Source: Paenibacillus sp. MAEPY2 (GTDB lineage Bacteria > Bacillota > Bacilli > Paenibacillales > Paenibacillaceae). From it: a DNA stretch of 64,000 nucleotides. The notes below the pieces were generated by a model that saw only the letters and a list, made by a program, of their open reading frames with translations, did not search any database and had not been told where the DNA came from. Below, piece after piece: positions 27,382-37,059 of this stretch (the stretch's first letter is position 1; every line of letters begins with the position of its first letter). The translations under genes were made by a program, and so were the position numbers. The stretch lies in contig NZ_AWUK01000006.1 of assembly GCF_000499205.1 (NCBI RefSeq), positions 1 to 64,000 of the forward strand, in the 5' to 3' direction.

Positions 27382-28932
27382 CTAGCGACGCGGCAAAGAT
27401 ACGCCTTCACCGTCCTTGAATTTCTGCGTGGCTTCCTCAATCGCACGATCGCCGCCTTTGGATTTCCATTCCTCAACCACTTTCGGCCAATCGGAGATCG
27501 GCTCCTTCCCGTATACCATCTTGATCATGTGCGTGAGCAATACCTGAGGAGGTGTATCCGAATTGGGAGCGATATCAGGATTCTGTACAAAAGCTTCTAA
27601 ACGTGGATCAAAGTTGATGCCATCCCGGCCTTCTTTTGCTAAAACAGTATCGTAAATATTCATCAGCTTTCTGCCTTCTTCTGTCAGTGATAACGAGCCT
27701 TTATTGTACGTTGTGTCCTGTACGAACCATAAGAACGACTGACGGTAACGCTCCTCGTCCACGCCAGCAGAGTCTGTCGGAGCTGTATATGAAATCACGC
27801 CATTATCCTCTGTGTACGTCTCTCCTTCCGTGCCGTACGTGAAAAATTTCTCCGCTTCATCTGACACCATCCAGTTAAAAAAACGGATAATGGACGCCGG
27901 ATCAGCCGCATCTTTGTTAATAAAGTAAGCTCGTGTCACCGGACCGTACAGATAATAACCACCTTTTCCGTCCGGGCCGACAGGTGAAGGGATAATCTCG
28001 ATTTTGGCATCGGGAACCGACGCTTTAATCTGCTTCTCCCACTGGATCAGTTCGTTGGCGTTCATGGACCACATACCTGCTTTGCCCGAAAGAATCGTAT
28101 TTTTGAAAACCGTTGAATTAATGGTCGCGAACTCTTTGTTAATGAGCCCTTCCTCGTACATCGTCTTGTAGACAGTGAGGGCTTGCTGCATATTCTCATT
28201 ATCCATAAACTTCGGTACAATCTGATCACCCTGCTGCTCCATCATGGACAGGAACTGCTGTACGTCATAGGCACCGAAAAAGGTATCTGCATACTTGAAA
28301 TCTTCACGCCCCATATACGGATTCTCCACGCCAAGCTTCTTAAAGGCACGTAAAACGTCCATAGTCTCCTCGACCGTAGTGGGCACCGGTAGTCCCGTTT
28401 GATCCAGTAAATCCTTGCGGATCCAGGTTGCCCGGCGAGATGGATTGGATAAATATTCGGGGATGGCATAAATATGGCCGTCATGGGTTACCTGGTCCCA
28501 GGCTTCCTTCGGCACGGCTTTGAGCAAATCTTGCCCGTACTGCTGCAGCAGTTCATCCAGCGGCTGAAATACTCCTGCTTCGACCGATCCGGCCATCTCT
28601 TTACCGTTGACCCCGCCGTCACCCTGCACCACATCAGGAATATCATTGGTGGCAAACATCTGGACCATTTTCTGCTCATATTCCTTATGAGGCACCAGGA
28701 CGATTTTCAGATCGGTATTGGTCAGATCCTCCAGCTTCTTGACCCATTTATCCTTGTTAATGTCCGGCGACTTCTCCACATACGTATACGCCAACGTGCG
28801 CAACGACATGGAGAACTTCGTTTTGCCGTCTCCCCCGCTCTCACCGGATGCCGCGCCGCTCCCCTTGTTGCACCCTGTCATGACAGCTGCTACCAACAAT
28901 AGCGCCATGCCTGAGACCATCCACTTCTTCAT
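27382..28932 (-). CDS. Extracellular solute-binding lipoprotein, LplA/YtcQ-like
   Basis: 516 residues with a lipoprotein signal (VAAVMTGCNKG, Cys near 21). The mature fold is the large SBP_bac_1 type paired with LplB/LplC permeases: LVPHKEYEQKMVQMFATNDIPDVV-type segment (about 80-105), WIRKDLLDQTGLPVPTTVEE, and GTEGETYTEDNGV-type C-terminal region. It probably binds an oligosaccharide for the two permeases encoded at 35.2-37.1 kb; the ATPase must be supplied elsewhere (MsmX-like), as usual for this family. It has its own cre-like site and a hairpin upstream, so its level may be set separately. Confidence 0.9.
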   Translation of the reverse strand: MKKWMVSGMALLLVAAVMTGCNKGSGAASGESGGDGKTKFSMSLRTLAYTYVEKSPDINKDKWVKKLEDLTNTDLKIVLVPHKEYEQKMVQMFATNDIPDVVQGDGGVNGKEMAGSVEAGVFQPLDELLQQYGQDLLKAVPKEAWDQVTHDGHIYAIPEYLSNPSRRATWIRKDLLDQTGLPVPTTVEETMDVLRAFKKLGVENPYMGREDFKYADTFFGAYDVQQFLSMMEQQGDQIVPKFMDNENMQQALTVYKTMYEEGLINKEFATINSTVFKNTILSGKAGMWSMNANELIQWEKQIKASVPDAKIEIIPSPVGPDGKGGYYLYGPVTRAYFINKDAADPASIIRFFNWMVSDEAEKFFTYGTEGETYTEDNGVISYTAPTDSAGVDEERYRQSFLWFVQDTTYNKGSLSLTEEGRKLMNIYDTVLAKEGRDGINFDPRLEAFVQNPDIAPNSDTPPQVLLTHMIKMVYGKEPISDWPKVVEEWKSKGGDRAIEEATQKFKDGEGVSLPRR

Positions 28933-28979
28933 GCTACCCCTCTTTTCATCCTGATTTAGATTTAGGTACCACTCGTTGG

Positions 28980-28993
28980 TGAAGCGCTTTCAA
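28980..28993 (-). promoter_or_regulatory. cre-like site before the LplA-like gene
   Basis: Read on the minus strand, TTGAAAGCGCTTCA agrees with the left half and core of WTGNAANCGNWNNCW but fails at the last two positions. It lies 48 bp upstream of the ATG. Confidence 0.5.
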
Positions 28994-29002
28994 ATTAGAT
29001 GT

Positions 29003-29041
29003 TAAAACATCCCTACCGCCTGCAACAATGGGGATGTTTTA
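29003..29041 (-). terminator. Hairpin between the lyase-like gene and the LplA-like gene
   Basis: TAAAACATCCC and GGGATGTTTTA are perfect arms around 16 bases, ending in a TTTTA stretch on the minus strand. It could end the upstream transcript or stabilise the 3' end, with the binding-protein gene restarted from the promoter and cre that follow. Confidence 0.6.
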
Positions 29042-29073
29042 GATGAGGTTGCGTTTTCTTTAGGTCAGCATCC

Positions 29074-31443
29074 CTAGTACGTCTTGGATACCTCGATCTT
29101 CTTCGTTACACCGTTGTCGGTGAAGTAGAGATGAATACCGTGATCCTGGTCATCGATGAAATAGGGGACATATTTCGGCTCCTCGACCTTATACGGTACA
29201 AGCAGTGTTACAATTCTATGGCTTGAGGCAGACCGCGTTTCCGCGCTTAGATGATAATGTCTTTCCAGCCCTTCGTACTCTGCCGGGTCCACCTCTGCAA
29301 ATTGATCCGTCTGGCTGAGCGCCAGCTCACCGGAGGAAGCATATACAAAAGTTCCCTCAAGCCCTGCCTTATTCCCGTTTAGACAGAAGCTTTGCCCTTT
29401 TAGCTGTAGCGGGTGCAGTGCATGGAACAGCCATTGAACGCTGTCCGGCTTCTCCAGATCAATGTGGTCCACAATGACGAAGTAGGATGATTGTAGAAAA
29501 TGGATTTCCCGTACAACACGCTTCACATGTGGTACGGTGCTGGCGTAGGCATCGGTCGCTACCGCGCGTACATAACCATCACCGTCTCGCCAATAGGCTT
29601 CTTCAATCTGTCCCGTTGCGGCCATATTCAGCACCTTGTTGTTCTCGGCGTACTGTCCTGCTCCACCAATCAGCAGGTTGTTTTTGGAGCGCGTCTGCCT
29701 GCGCCATTCCCGGTGAAAGGAGCTGCCGTGCGCGATATAGTAGCCAGTATCCGCGGCGAGCGGCTCACCGAATGCATGCAGAGTGAAGCTGTTCTGGTCC
29801 GCATGACTGTGGCTGATGGAGCCATACCGGCTCGACTTGAGCAGCAGCATCATATGCTCATCCGGATCATCCATCCGGTGATGCATGGCTACCCACCCCA
29901 CATCCCGGAACCACTTGAGCGGTTCGATGTCTACAGGAGACTCTTCCTCCACCTGGGGGTAATCGTGGCGGTATACCAAGTCGTCAAAGTTAAAGTCCCA
30001 CCAACCGTAGTTATAAAAAGCTCCCTCTGTCCCCGGATCGGATTGGCGTACACGTTCAAAGTACCACTGGTACCATCGATTGCCTGTAACACCTGCCAAT
30101 TGGCGGACAAGATAGCCTGTTTTCAAGTTTACCGGGTCACCAAGCGTAGACTGATCTCCGAAGCTGGCGCGCCGAGCATCAGGAGGGTACACGTAGAGTG
30201 GAAAATCCCCGGTACGCTGGAAGAACGGCCGACGGAAGAAGTCGATGCCCGCGTAGTTTCGCAACAAATTCATTGCTTCGGTCACATAGGCCATGCCTGT
30301 TGTCCAGTACATCGGACCCTCGGCCCAACCTCCATCACTTCCTCCCCAAGGGGAGTACAGACAGGCATAATAATCGATCGCATAATCCAGCCACGCTGCG
30401 GCCTTTGGTTCCTCATGCAGCAAGGCCATACAGCAAGGTACAAGCACGGAGGACAATGAACGCACCGCATGGCTGTCGTAAGGCACATGATGGATCTTCG
30501 AGCGAACCATCACATGCTGGGCCACCTGCTCTGTCCGCCGCAGCAAACTGCGCCTTACCACATCTTGCTCTTCGCTGTTCAGCTCATCATGCAGCCAGTC
30601 ATAACCCCAAGCCAGCGCGGCGGCAACCCGAAAGGCTGCCTCGTCATTATAATCGCGGGATGTCGTTCCCTCCGTATCCCAGGCTACCACATGCAACAGC
30701 CATGTTTTTGCCGCTTCAAGCAACCGTTCGTCACGAAGCACCCGGCCAGCGATGCTCAGATGACGAATGGCATATAACACTTCCTGACAGTCAATATACA
30801 TTTGGCGCCATAACGGAGCGACGCGTTTGTTATCCGGGTAAGGCAGCGGTTCACTAATCGGCTCGCGGTTTGCCCACGGCTCAACGGAATTTGCCATAAA
30901 TACATCCCAGCCGCAATATGAGGGATCGGACGCAATGTCATCTGCAAGTGCCTGCAGCCCACTTACTCCGAGCCATAACCGGGGATGAGCCGTGTCCGTG
31001 GAAACATACCGCTGTGCCCGAGAAGGTATCGGTGTCTCGGGTAATCCCGCTGGTACCGTAAACCGCCGCACCTCACTCCATGCCGACATTTCCTGCTGCT
31101 TCCCCAGAACGGCGTCCACTTCGGCTTCGCTTCCTTGCTGAACTCGATGATCTACAAGCAGCGCATATCGCCAATAATATTCACCAGGTTCAAACACCCG
31201 GTCTGGCGTGAAAAAGTTATACGGGAGCGGTGCAAAGGTCCTCGTCTCTTTTTCCTGAAAAGATGGCCCCACTGACACCTGTAGAATATAGGCATTCTCA
31301 TCCTCCTGCTGTGCCGCCATCCAGGTAAACCTCGGTGGATTCTCTGCCAGAACGGTATGTTCATCAGGCTCATAGTCCACATGGAACGGCCCGCTGATTG
31401 GTTGGTATAACGGTCTTTCTGCAAGTTTCCGCTTCACTTCCAT
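29074..31443 (-). CDS. Heparinase II/III-like polysaccharide lyase with N-terminal DUF4962-like domain
   Basis: 789 residues, no signal peptide, so probably cytoplasmic and acting on imported oligouronides. The N-terminal 115 residues form a beta domain (NPPRFTWMAAQQEDENAYIL). An alpha/alpha toroid follows (WLLHVVAWDTEGTTSRDYND; EGPMYWTTGMAYVTEAMN). The heparinase II/III beta-sandwich holds the conserved HSHADQNSFTLHAFGEPLAADTGYY near residue 545, with His and Tyr candidates for catalysis. AAGGAGGGGACGATAC precedes the ATG. Families with this fold cleave alginate, heparin, hyaluronan or other uronates; the substrate here is not known. Confidence 0.85.
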   Translation of the reverse strand: MEVKRKLAERPLYQPISGPFHVDYEPDEHTVLAENPPRFTWMAAQQEDENAYILQVSVGPSFQEKETRTFAPLPYNFFTPDRVFEPGEYYWRYALLVDHRVQQGSEAEVDAVLGKQQEMSAWSEVRRFTVPAGLPETPIPSRAQRYVSTDTAHPRLWLGVSGLQALADDIASDPSYCGWDVFMANSVEPWANREPISEPLPYPDNKRVAPLWRQMYIDCQEVLYAIRHLSIAGRVLRDERLLEAAKTWLLHVVAWDTEGTTSRDYNDEAAFRVAAALAWGYDWLHDELNSEEQDVVRRSLLRRTEQVAQHVMVRSKIHHVPYDSHAVRSLSSVLVPCCMALLHEEPKAAAWLDYAIDYYACLYSPWGGSDGGWAEGPMYWTTGMAYVTEAMNLLRNYAGIDFFRRPFFQRTGDFPLYVYPPDARRASFGDQSTLGDPVNLKTGYLVRQLAGVTGNRWYQWYFERVRQSDPGTEGAFYNYGWWDFNFDDLVYRHDYPQVEEESPVDIEPLKWFRDVGWVAMHHRMDDPDEHMMLLLKSSRYGSISHSHADQNSFTLHAFGEPLAADTGYYIAHGSSFHREWRRQTRSKNNLLIGGAGQYAENNKVLNMAATGQIEEAYWRDGDGYVRAVATDAYASTVPHVKRVVREIHFLQSSYFVIVDHIDLEKPDSVQWLFHALHPLQLKGQSFCLNGNKAGLEGTFVYASSGELALSQTDQFAEVDPAEYEGLERHYHLSAETRSASSHRIVTLLVPYKVEEPKYVPYFIDDQDHGIHLYFTDNGVTKKIEVSKTY

Positions 31444-31477
31444 CGTATCGTCCCCTCCTTATCGCAATGGTGTAGCA

Positions 31478-32245
31478 TCAACGCATATACATTCCGCCAT
31501 TGATTTCAAGCGTTTCTCCCGTTATAAAAGAACCCAACTCCGAACACAGGTACAGCGCCGCACCTGCAACATCCTCGGGACTGCCTTCCCGTCCAAGGGG
31601 AATGCTGCTTACCGCAGAAGATCGGCCTTCCTCCGAGGTGAACGTTGCATGGAACGCCGTTTGCCCGATGAAGCCCGGTGAGAGGGCATTAACCGTAATC
31701 CCGCCAGGAGCCAGCTCTTTGGCAAGCCCTTTAGTTAACGCGATGACTGCTGCCTTGGAGGCTGCGTAAATAGCTGCACCCGGACCGCCACCATTATGAG
31801 CCGCTACCGAAGTCAAATTGATTATTCGACCGCCTCCAGCTGCCTTCATGCCTGGAATGACCGCTTTGGAGACAAATACGGCACTTTTCAGATTCACATC
31901 CATAATTCGGCTGTAAAGCTCCTCGCTCATCGTTTCAATGGGGCTCCGCTCCACCAGATGTCCCGCATTATTGATCAACAGGTCAATCGGACCACCAAAG
32001 CGGAGCGTAATATCCCCAACCATCGATTCAATCGCATCCGTATTCGTCACATCTGCCTGAAATGCTGCTGCTTCACCGCCAGCATCTCGAATTGCAGCCA
32101 CAACCTCCTCAGCCCGATCCATATTATGCAGGCCATTCACAGCCACCTTTGCCCCGCAACGAGCCAATGCCCCAGCAATGGCAGCCCCAATCCCTCCGCT
32201 AGAGCCTGTGACCAGCGCAATTTTGTTCTGCAAGTTAATATTCAT
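31478..32245 (-). CDS. SDR-family NAD(P)-dependent oxidoreductase
   Basis: 255 residues, a classical short-chain dehydrogenase. The TGSSGGIG cofactor loop (about 14-21), NNAG (about 91), the catalytic Ser in IINLTSVAAHN and YAASK (Tyr/Lys near 160-164) are all present. The C-terminus has ALYLCSELGSFITGETLEINGG. GGGAGGACGATAGAAA precedes the ATG. Lying between a lyase and a sensor kinase in a uronate-type operon, it may reduce an unsaturated-uronate product (compare KduD), but this is inference; FabG-like proteins are hard to separate by motif. Confidence 0.88.
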   Translation of the reverse strand: MNINLQNKIALVTGSSGGIGAAIAGALARCGAKVAVNGLHNMDRAEEVVAAIRDAGGEAAAFQADVTNTDAIESMVGDITLRFGGPIDLLINNAGHLVERSPIETMSEELYSRIMDVNLKSAVFVSKAVIPGMKAAGGGRIINLTSVAAHNGGGPGAAIYAASKAAVIALTKGLAKELAPGGITVNALSPGFIGQTAFHATFTSEEGRSSAVSSIPLGREGSPEDVAGAALYLCSELGSFITGETLEINGGMYMR

Positions 32246-32275
32246 TTTCTATCGTCCTCCCTGTTATAGGTTCAA

Positions 32276-34114
32276 TTAAATCCGCTTACTATGCTGATCC
32301 GCCGGAAGCGCCATCGTAATGGTCGTTCCCAATCCTTGCTCACTCTCAATCATCAAGCCATACGTTTCTCCAAATACCAGCTGAATTCGGCGATGGACAT
32401 TCATGAGCCCGATGCCCCCGCGATGGTACACATCATCGGAATCTTCGCCTGCCAGGCGGTTCAATTCCAGACGTCGACGCAGCTTCTCCAAGCGTTCCTC
32501 ACTCATGCCCATGCCGTTATCCTGAACGATGACAAGAAAGCGATCTTCAAGACGCCGAGCGTCGATTCGGATAAAGTGACCGGGCTCCATGCCTCGCGGA
32601 AAAGCGTGTTGTAACACATTTTCCACCAGCGGCTGAAGGGTGAGTCGAACCATTTTCTCCAACAACAGATCCGGTCTAATGATGACCTCCACTTCGAGTT
32701 CCCGATCCATGCGATGCTTCATGATGGAAAGGTAGGCCAGCACATGTTTCAGTTCATTCGCAACCGTGATTTCCTCCAAGTTCGTCTGAATGGAATAACG
32801 GAGCATATGGGCCATTGATTCCACCATTTGCGTAATTTCTTCTGAATCCTGTACAACGGCATAACATTTGATCGTCTCCAGGGTGTTGTAGAGAAAATGC
32901 GGATTGATCTGCAACTGAAGTGCCTGAAATTCCGCACGGTGCCGTTCCAGCGCCTCCTGCTGAAGCTCGATCTCCGATTTCTGACGGCGCAGTTCCGATT
33001 CATACACACGCTCAATCATGTCCGACAAGCGGCTGACCATCAGATTATAACTGCGAATCAACACGCCGATTTCATCGCGCCTTTCCTTCATCTCCACCTT
33101 GTTCCAGATTCCCTTCTCGGTCTGTCTCATTCCGTTCATCAGCACACGAATGGGCTCCACCTGTGAAGCGCCGATTCGATAGGCCACGACTAGTGCAGCC
33201 AGGAGTGTTCCTGCACCAACCCACAATGTGGTTGAGCGAATGGTTGCAATGGGTCGTTGAAGCTCCTCCAGGGGCACGGAAGCAACAAAGCGCCAGCCAG
33301 AATACTCGGACAGCTCCGAAATGAACAGCCGTTTGGTGCCATCCGTGTTCAGTTCAAGCGAGCCTGCCTCCATTTGCATAAGTCTGTTTACGCTGCTGGA
33401 TGGCATCGCTGTCTGCGCCTCTGCCTCACCGGGTGTGTATATAACCGTTCCGTTCTGATCTAACACATACTGATAGCCGCCCTGGCCGAGGTCGAGTTCT
33501 CCCCATATTTTGTCAAGCTCCAGCACATTCACTTCCATCGCCAGTACGCCGTTGGGGGTATAGGAGGACACTCCTCTGATCCGGCGCGCAATCGTAATGA
33601 CATTGGCACTCTGCTCGCTGCGAATACTGCGTGTAAGCAATGTGGATTCACCGTTTGTAGGCGTTGCGGCCAGCAACTCCTTATACTGCTGAGCCGCGTC
33701 CATATCCGGTATACCCGCTGAATTCTGGTTGTCGTCAATCACAACACGTCCGTTTTCCCCAATAACATACAGAAACTTGATCTGCGGATATAACATAAAA
33801 ACAGGCGGGAACACGTTCGTTTTGATCTGACGACTGTATTCGTAATAGGCATAACTATCCTCCGGATTCATGTCCAGAAATTGCTTAACACTTCCACTCG
33901 CCAGAATGGAGTACGTGGCCCGATCATAATTTTGCAAATACAGGTCGGTCTGGTACGCCGTATTACGCATCGTTTGGGCGATATTGTCCGCAAGCTGATC
34001 GTTCATTTCGGTTGAAGCATAGGTATAGGTAAACAAGCCGATGGCGGACAGGGACAACGTAATTACAATGGCAAAATGAAAGAACAGGCGGATCGACAGG
34101 CTGCGCTTCATCAC
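32276..34114 (-). CDS. YesM-type sensor histidine kinase
   Basis: 612 residues. TM1 lies at about 10-30, the extracellular Cache-type sensor at about 31-285 (GGYQYVLDQNGTVIYTPGE), TM2 near 290-310 and HAMP to about 375. The kinase core starts at LQLQINPHFLYNTLE, with the phospho-His near residue 407, and has LTLQPLVENVLQHAF and VQDNGMGMS. Its ATG overlaps the TGA of the response-regulator gene by four bases. It probably detects an oligosaccharide released by the secreted enzymes and drives expression of the surrounding operon. Confidence 0.93.
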   Translation of the reverse strand: MMKRSLSIRLFFHFAIVITLSLSAIGLFTYTYASTEMNDQLADNIAQTMRNTAYQTDLYLQNYDRATYSILASGSVKQFLDMNPEDSYAYYEYSRQIKTNVFPPVFMLYPQIKFLYVIGENGRVVIDDNQNSAGIPDMDAAQQYKELLAATPTNGESTLLTRSIRSEQSANVITIARRIRGVSSYTPNGVLAMEVNVLELDKIWGELDLGQGGYQYVLDQNGTVIYTPGEAEAQTAMPSSSVNRLMQMEAGSLELNTDGTKRLFISELSEYSGWRFVASVPLEELQRPIATIRSTTLWVGAGTLLAALVVAYRIGASQVEPIRVLMNGMRQTEKGIWNKVEMKERRDEIGVLIRSYNLMVSRLSDMIERVYESELRRQKSEIELQQEALERHRAEFQALQLQINPHFLYNTLETIKCYAVVQDSEEITQMVESMAHMLRYSIQTNLEEITVANELKHVLAYLSIMKHRMDRELEVEVIIRPDLLLEKMVRLTLQPLVENVLQHAFPRGMEPGHFIRIDARRLEDRFLVIVQDNGMGMSEERLEKLRRRLELNRLAGEDSDDVYHRGGIGLMNVHRRIQLVFGETYGLMIESEQGLGTTITMALPADQHSKRI

Positions 34115-35148
34115 TCAATGCCCAACTTACTGCGGTACTCGGACGGTGTCAGTCCGGTAATCTTCTTGAACGTCTTCGTAAAATGGGGATGATCCGCATA
34201 CCCCACTTCGTAGGAAATATCCGTAATCCGGTTACCCGGCTGTTCCAGCATGCGCTTGGCCAGTTCCATTTTGCTGCGTATCCGGTATTGGATAAAGGTC
34301 TGACCTGTCGTCTGTTTGAACAGCTGGCTGAAGTAGGATGGGTTAAGCCCCAGCTTGGCTGCAATCTCATCCAGCGATACTTCACGGCGCAAATGCTTCT
34401 CCAGATAGGCTTTTGCTTCTTCTACCGGATGCTTGCGCTTGCCGCTGCGCTTTTCCTTGATCGTCTTCATTAATCTGTGAATCTCGTTGCCCAGAGTCTC
34501 AAAGCATTCTTTAGAGGAAGCGCTTACATTAATCTCGCAGGACGTACTCATCGTTCCGTTGCCACGTGCATTCATTCGGGCCACAATCAATTCGAGCAAT
34601 TCCTGAAAAAGCTCCGCTGTCTGTTCAGGCATCAAGGAATATGCCGGATAACGACCAGACCATGCTGCGAGCAGCTCTGTCACATCGGACTGCCGTAACT
34701 CCCATATGGCCTCTTCCAGGCGCATCGCCCAATCATTCAGCTCCCTCACGGGTACAAGGGAAACCGTAGGTTTTTCCTCTTCAGACGCAAGCAATTTGAG
34801 TAACAGCTCATGAAGCTCCTGTCGTCCCACAGGCTTCAGCAGATATCGCTTTACCCCATAATCCATACAGGCTCTTGCATATTCAAAGTCCGAATAACCG
34901 GAGACCACAATAATGCGTATCGTACTTCCTTGCTCGGATAAACGTCGACACAGCTCGATACCATCCATCGTTGGCATGCGGATATCCGTAAACAGGATGT
35001 GTGGCCGAAAGGCTTCAACCACCTGCAGTGCCTCTTCCCCATGTGCTGCCTGCCGAATCTCACAGTCGAACAGCCCCGCTTGCTTGATCATCTTCGCCAG
35101 ACCCATCCGAATCATCGGCTCATCGTCCGTAATCAAGATTCTGAACAT
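34111..35148 (-). CDS. YesN-type response regulator with AraC output domain
   Basis: 345 residues from the second ATG (35148), which leaves proper spacing from GGGGGA; the ATG two codons earlier abuts it. The receiver has Asp pair near residue 8-9, phospho-acceptor Asp55 (ILFTDIRMP) and Lys in LLKPVG. The C-terminal AraC domain (about 245-345) has VSLDEIAAKLGLNPSYFSQL and ISYEVGYADHPHFTKTFKK. At about 345 residues it is compact compared with the 588-residue regulator at 7 kb. Likely activator of this utilisation operon. Confidence 0.93.
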   Translation of the reverse strand: MFRILITDDEPMIRMGLAKMIKQAGLFDCEIRQAAHGEEALQVVEAFRPHILFTDIRMPTMDGIELCRRLSEQGSTIRIIVVSGYSDFEYARACMDYGVKRYLLKPVGRQELHELLLKLLASEEEKPTVSLVPVRELNDWAMRLEEAIWELRQSDVTELLAAWSGRYPAYSLMPEQTAELFQELLELIVARMNARGNGTMSTSCEINVSASSKECFETLGNEIHRLMKTIKEKRSGKRKHPVEEAKAYLEKHLRREVSLDEIAAKLGLNPSYFSQLFKQTTGQTFIQYRIRSKMELAKRMLEQPGNRITDISYEVGYADHPHFTKTFKKITGLTPSEYRSKLGIE

Positions 35149-35190
35149 CGCCATTCCCCCGTTTCCGTCAGATCTGTATGCTTCTTGTAC

Positions 35191-36069
35191 TTAAGATTTG
35201 ACGGAGCCGACCATGATTCCTTTTACAAAATGCTTTTGCAGAAAAGGGTAAATGATAATAATCGGTAAGGTGGCGATGATGATCGTTGCCATTTTGATGC
35301 CTTCCGGCGATGTATGTGCAAGAGTGCTATAGACGGCAGAGCCCGGATCGACGGAAATATCGTCACTTTCAAACAGTTTCTTAAGTGTTACCTGGATCGG
35401 CCACCAGGCCGGATCATTCAGATAATATAGCGCGGTGGAGTAGGCATTCCAGTGGCCAACCGCATAGAAGATGCCGAGTGATGCCATGGCCGGTTTGGAC
35501 AATGGAATGACGATACGCCAGATGATACCGAATTCCCCACAGCCATCGATGCGGGCAGCGTCGATCAGTTCACCCGGCAGCTGTGCGAAGAACGAGCGCA
35601 TGACGAAAAAGTTAAAGGCATTAATCGCTCCTGGCACAATCAGTACCAGCGGATTGTTGACCAGATGCAGTTCCTTCATCAGGATAAAGTTCGGAATGAG
35701 CGGCGCCGAGAATACAACGGTCACTAGAACAAACATGACAACCAGCGAGCGCCCTTTGTACTCTGGACGGGAAACGGGATAGGCCAGCGATGCCGTTGCG
35801 GCGAGATTGATCAGCGTCCCGAACAGTGTCACCCCAACCGATACCGCAAATGCCCGCCAGAACGAAGCATCGCCGAATACATATTCATAATTGATCCAGG
35901 TAAAAGCAACAGGCCAGAAGCTGACCTTTCCGCCCATGATCGCTTCCGAGCTGCTGAGTGATTGGGCCAGCACATTAATGAAAGGCAGAATCATCGTCAA
36001 CGAGAGCAGCGTAAGAAAAACGAGATTTCCAATGCGGAATATACGGTAACGGACACTGGGGGTACGCAT
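35191..36069 (-). CDS. Carbohydrate ABC transporter permease, LplC/YtcP-like
   Basis: 292 residues, six TM segments. The EAA loop is EFGIIWRIVIPLSKPAMASLG near residues 190-210 and interacts with the shared ATPase. It carries the N-terminal signature of the family (MILPFINVLAQSLSSSEAIMGGKVSFWP). It follows the LplB-like permease by 12 bp. It imports an oligosaccharide with the 27.4 kb binding lipoprotein. Confidence 0.92.
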   Translation of the reverse strand: MRTPSVRYRIFRIGNLVFLTLLSLTMILPFINVLAQSLSSSEAIMGGKVSFWPVAFTWINYEYVFGDASFWRAFAVSVGVTLFGTLINLAATASLAYPVSRPEYKGRSLVVMFVLVTVVFSAPLIPNFILMKELHLVNNPLVLIVPGAINAFNFFVMRSFFAQLPGELIDAARIDGCGEFGIIWRIVIPLSKPAMASLGIFYAVGHWNAYSTALYYLNDPAWWPIQVTLKKLFESDDISVDPGSAVYSTLAHTSPEGIKMATIIIATLPIIIIYPFLQKHFVKGIMVGSVKS

Positions 36070-36081
36070 CTATCTCGCCTC

Positions 36082-37059
36082 CTAATACAGGCTTTCGCCG
36101 GTTGTTTTTTTGCTGAAAAAATTACCCAGTAGAATAAGCATCAGGCCAACAACGGACTTGAACAACCCGATGGCCGTTGTATAGCTGTATTGCTGTGAGA
36201 GAAGCCCGGCTTTGTAGATGTACGTATCGAGAATTTCACCGGATTCCAGATTGAGCGGATTCAGGAATACGAACACCCGCTCAAAGCCCAGATCGAGGAA
36301 CTTCCCGATGTGCAGCAGCAGCAGAATCATAATCGTCGGTAGCAAGGATGGCAGGGTAATCGACCATATTTGCTTCAAACGTCCGGCTCCATCCACCTCT
36401 GCCGCCTCATACAGATCGGGATTGATGCCCGCAATGGCAGCCAGGAAAATAATTGTGCCGTACCCGGAGTCGCGCCAGATTCCGGAACCGATTAGAATGG
36501 AACGAATGTATGAGTCTTCCCCAAGAAAGTAGATTGGCTGCATCCCCAGAAATCCAAGTGCCTTGTTCACCACCCCGGCATCCATCGAGAAAATCCCCAT
36601 GAAAATACCACTTATGACGACCCAGGACAGAAAGTGAGGCATGTATACAATCGTTTGCAGCAAACGCTTGAACACAATCATCCGCACCTCATTCAGCAAA
36701 ATCGCCAGCAGGATGGGAACCGGAAATGCAATTACGAGATCATATAGTCCAAGCAGAATGGTGTTATTGAGAATCCGCAAAAAGTCATAATGGCTGAACA
36801 TCTTCTGAAAATGCTCCAGACCTACCCAATCACTTCCGGTGATGCCTTTGAAAATGTTGTAATTCTGAAAAGCAATGACCGAGCCGAACAGAGGTACATA
36901 TTTGAAGAGGAAAAAATACAGGATGCCCGGTACCGAGAGCAGATATAGTATCCGGTATCGCCACAGATAACGTCCCGTATCTCCGAGCCGGGTGCCCAGA
37001 CCAGACGAATTAAGTCTGGCTGTTCCCCGGCTTGGCGGCGCGATATCCGCCGGCTTCAC
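36082..37059 (-). CDS. Carbohydrate ABC transporter permease, LplB/YteP-like
   Basis: 325 residues. A 35-residue cytoplasmic leader precedes six TM segments. PGILYFFLFKYVPLFGSVIAFQNYNIFKGI is the family-typical first helix (about 42-71), and the EAA loop is around AAEVDGAGRLKQIWSITLP. Its ATG overlaps the stop of the tautomerase gene (37056-37059), so the two are translationally coupled. No ATPase gene is present in the operon, as expected for LplBC-type systems that share an MsmX-like ATPase. Confidence 0.92.
   Translation of the reverse strand: MKPADIAPPSRGTARLNSSGLGTRLGDTGRYLWRYRILYLLSVPGILYFFLFKYVPLFGSVIAFQNYNIFKGITGSDWVGLEHFQKMFSHYDFLRILNNTILLGLYDLVIAFPVPILLAILLNEVRMIVFKRLLQTIVYMPHFLSWVVISGIFMGIFSMDAGVVNKALGFLGMQPIYFLGEDSYIRSILIGSGIWRDSGYGTIIFLAAIAGINPDLYEAAEVDGAGRLKQIWSITLPSLLPTIMILLLLHIGKFLDLGFERVFVFLNPLNLESGEILDTYIYKAGLLSQQYSYTTAIGLFKSVVGLMLILLGNFFSKKTTGESLY

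Noticed and set aside
29500..30459. 319-aa plus-strand ORF
   Set aside because: Antisense to the heparinase II/III-like gene; no domain or start signal.
34514..34530. Sequence GGAAGCGCTTACATT resembling a cre
   Set aside because: Inside the coding region of the response regulator; possible but more likely fortuitous.
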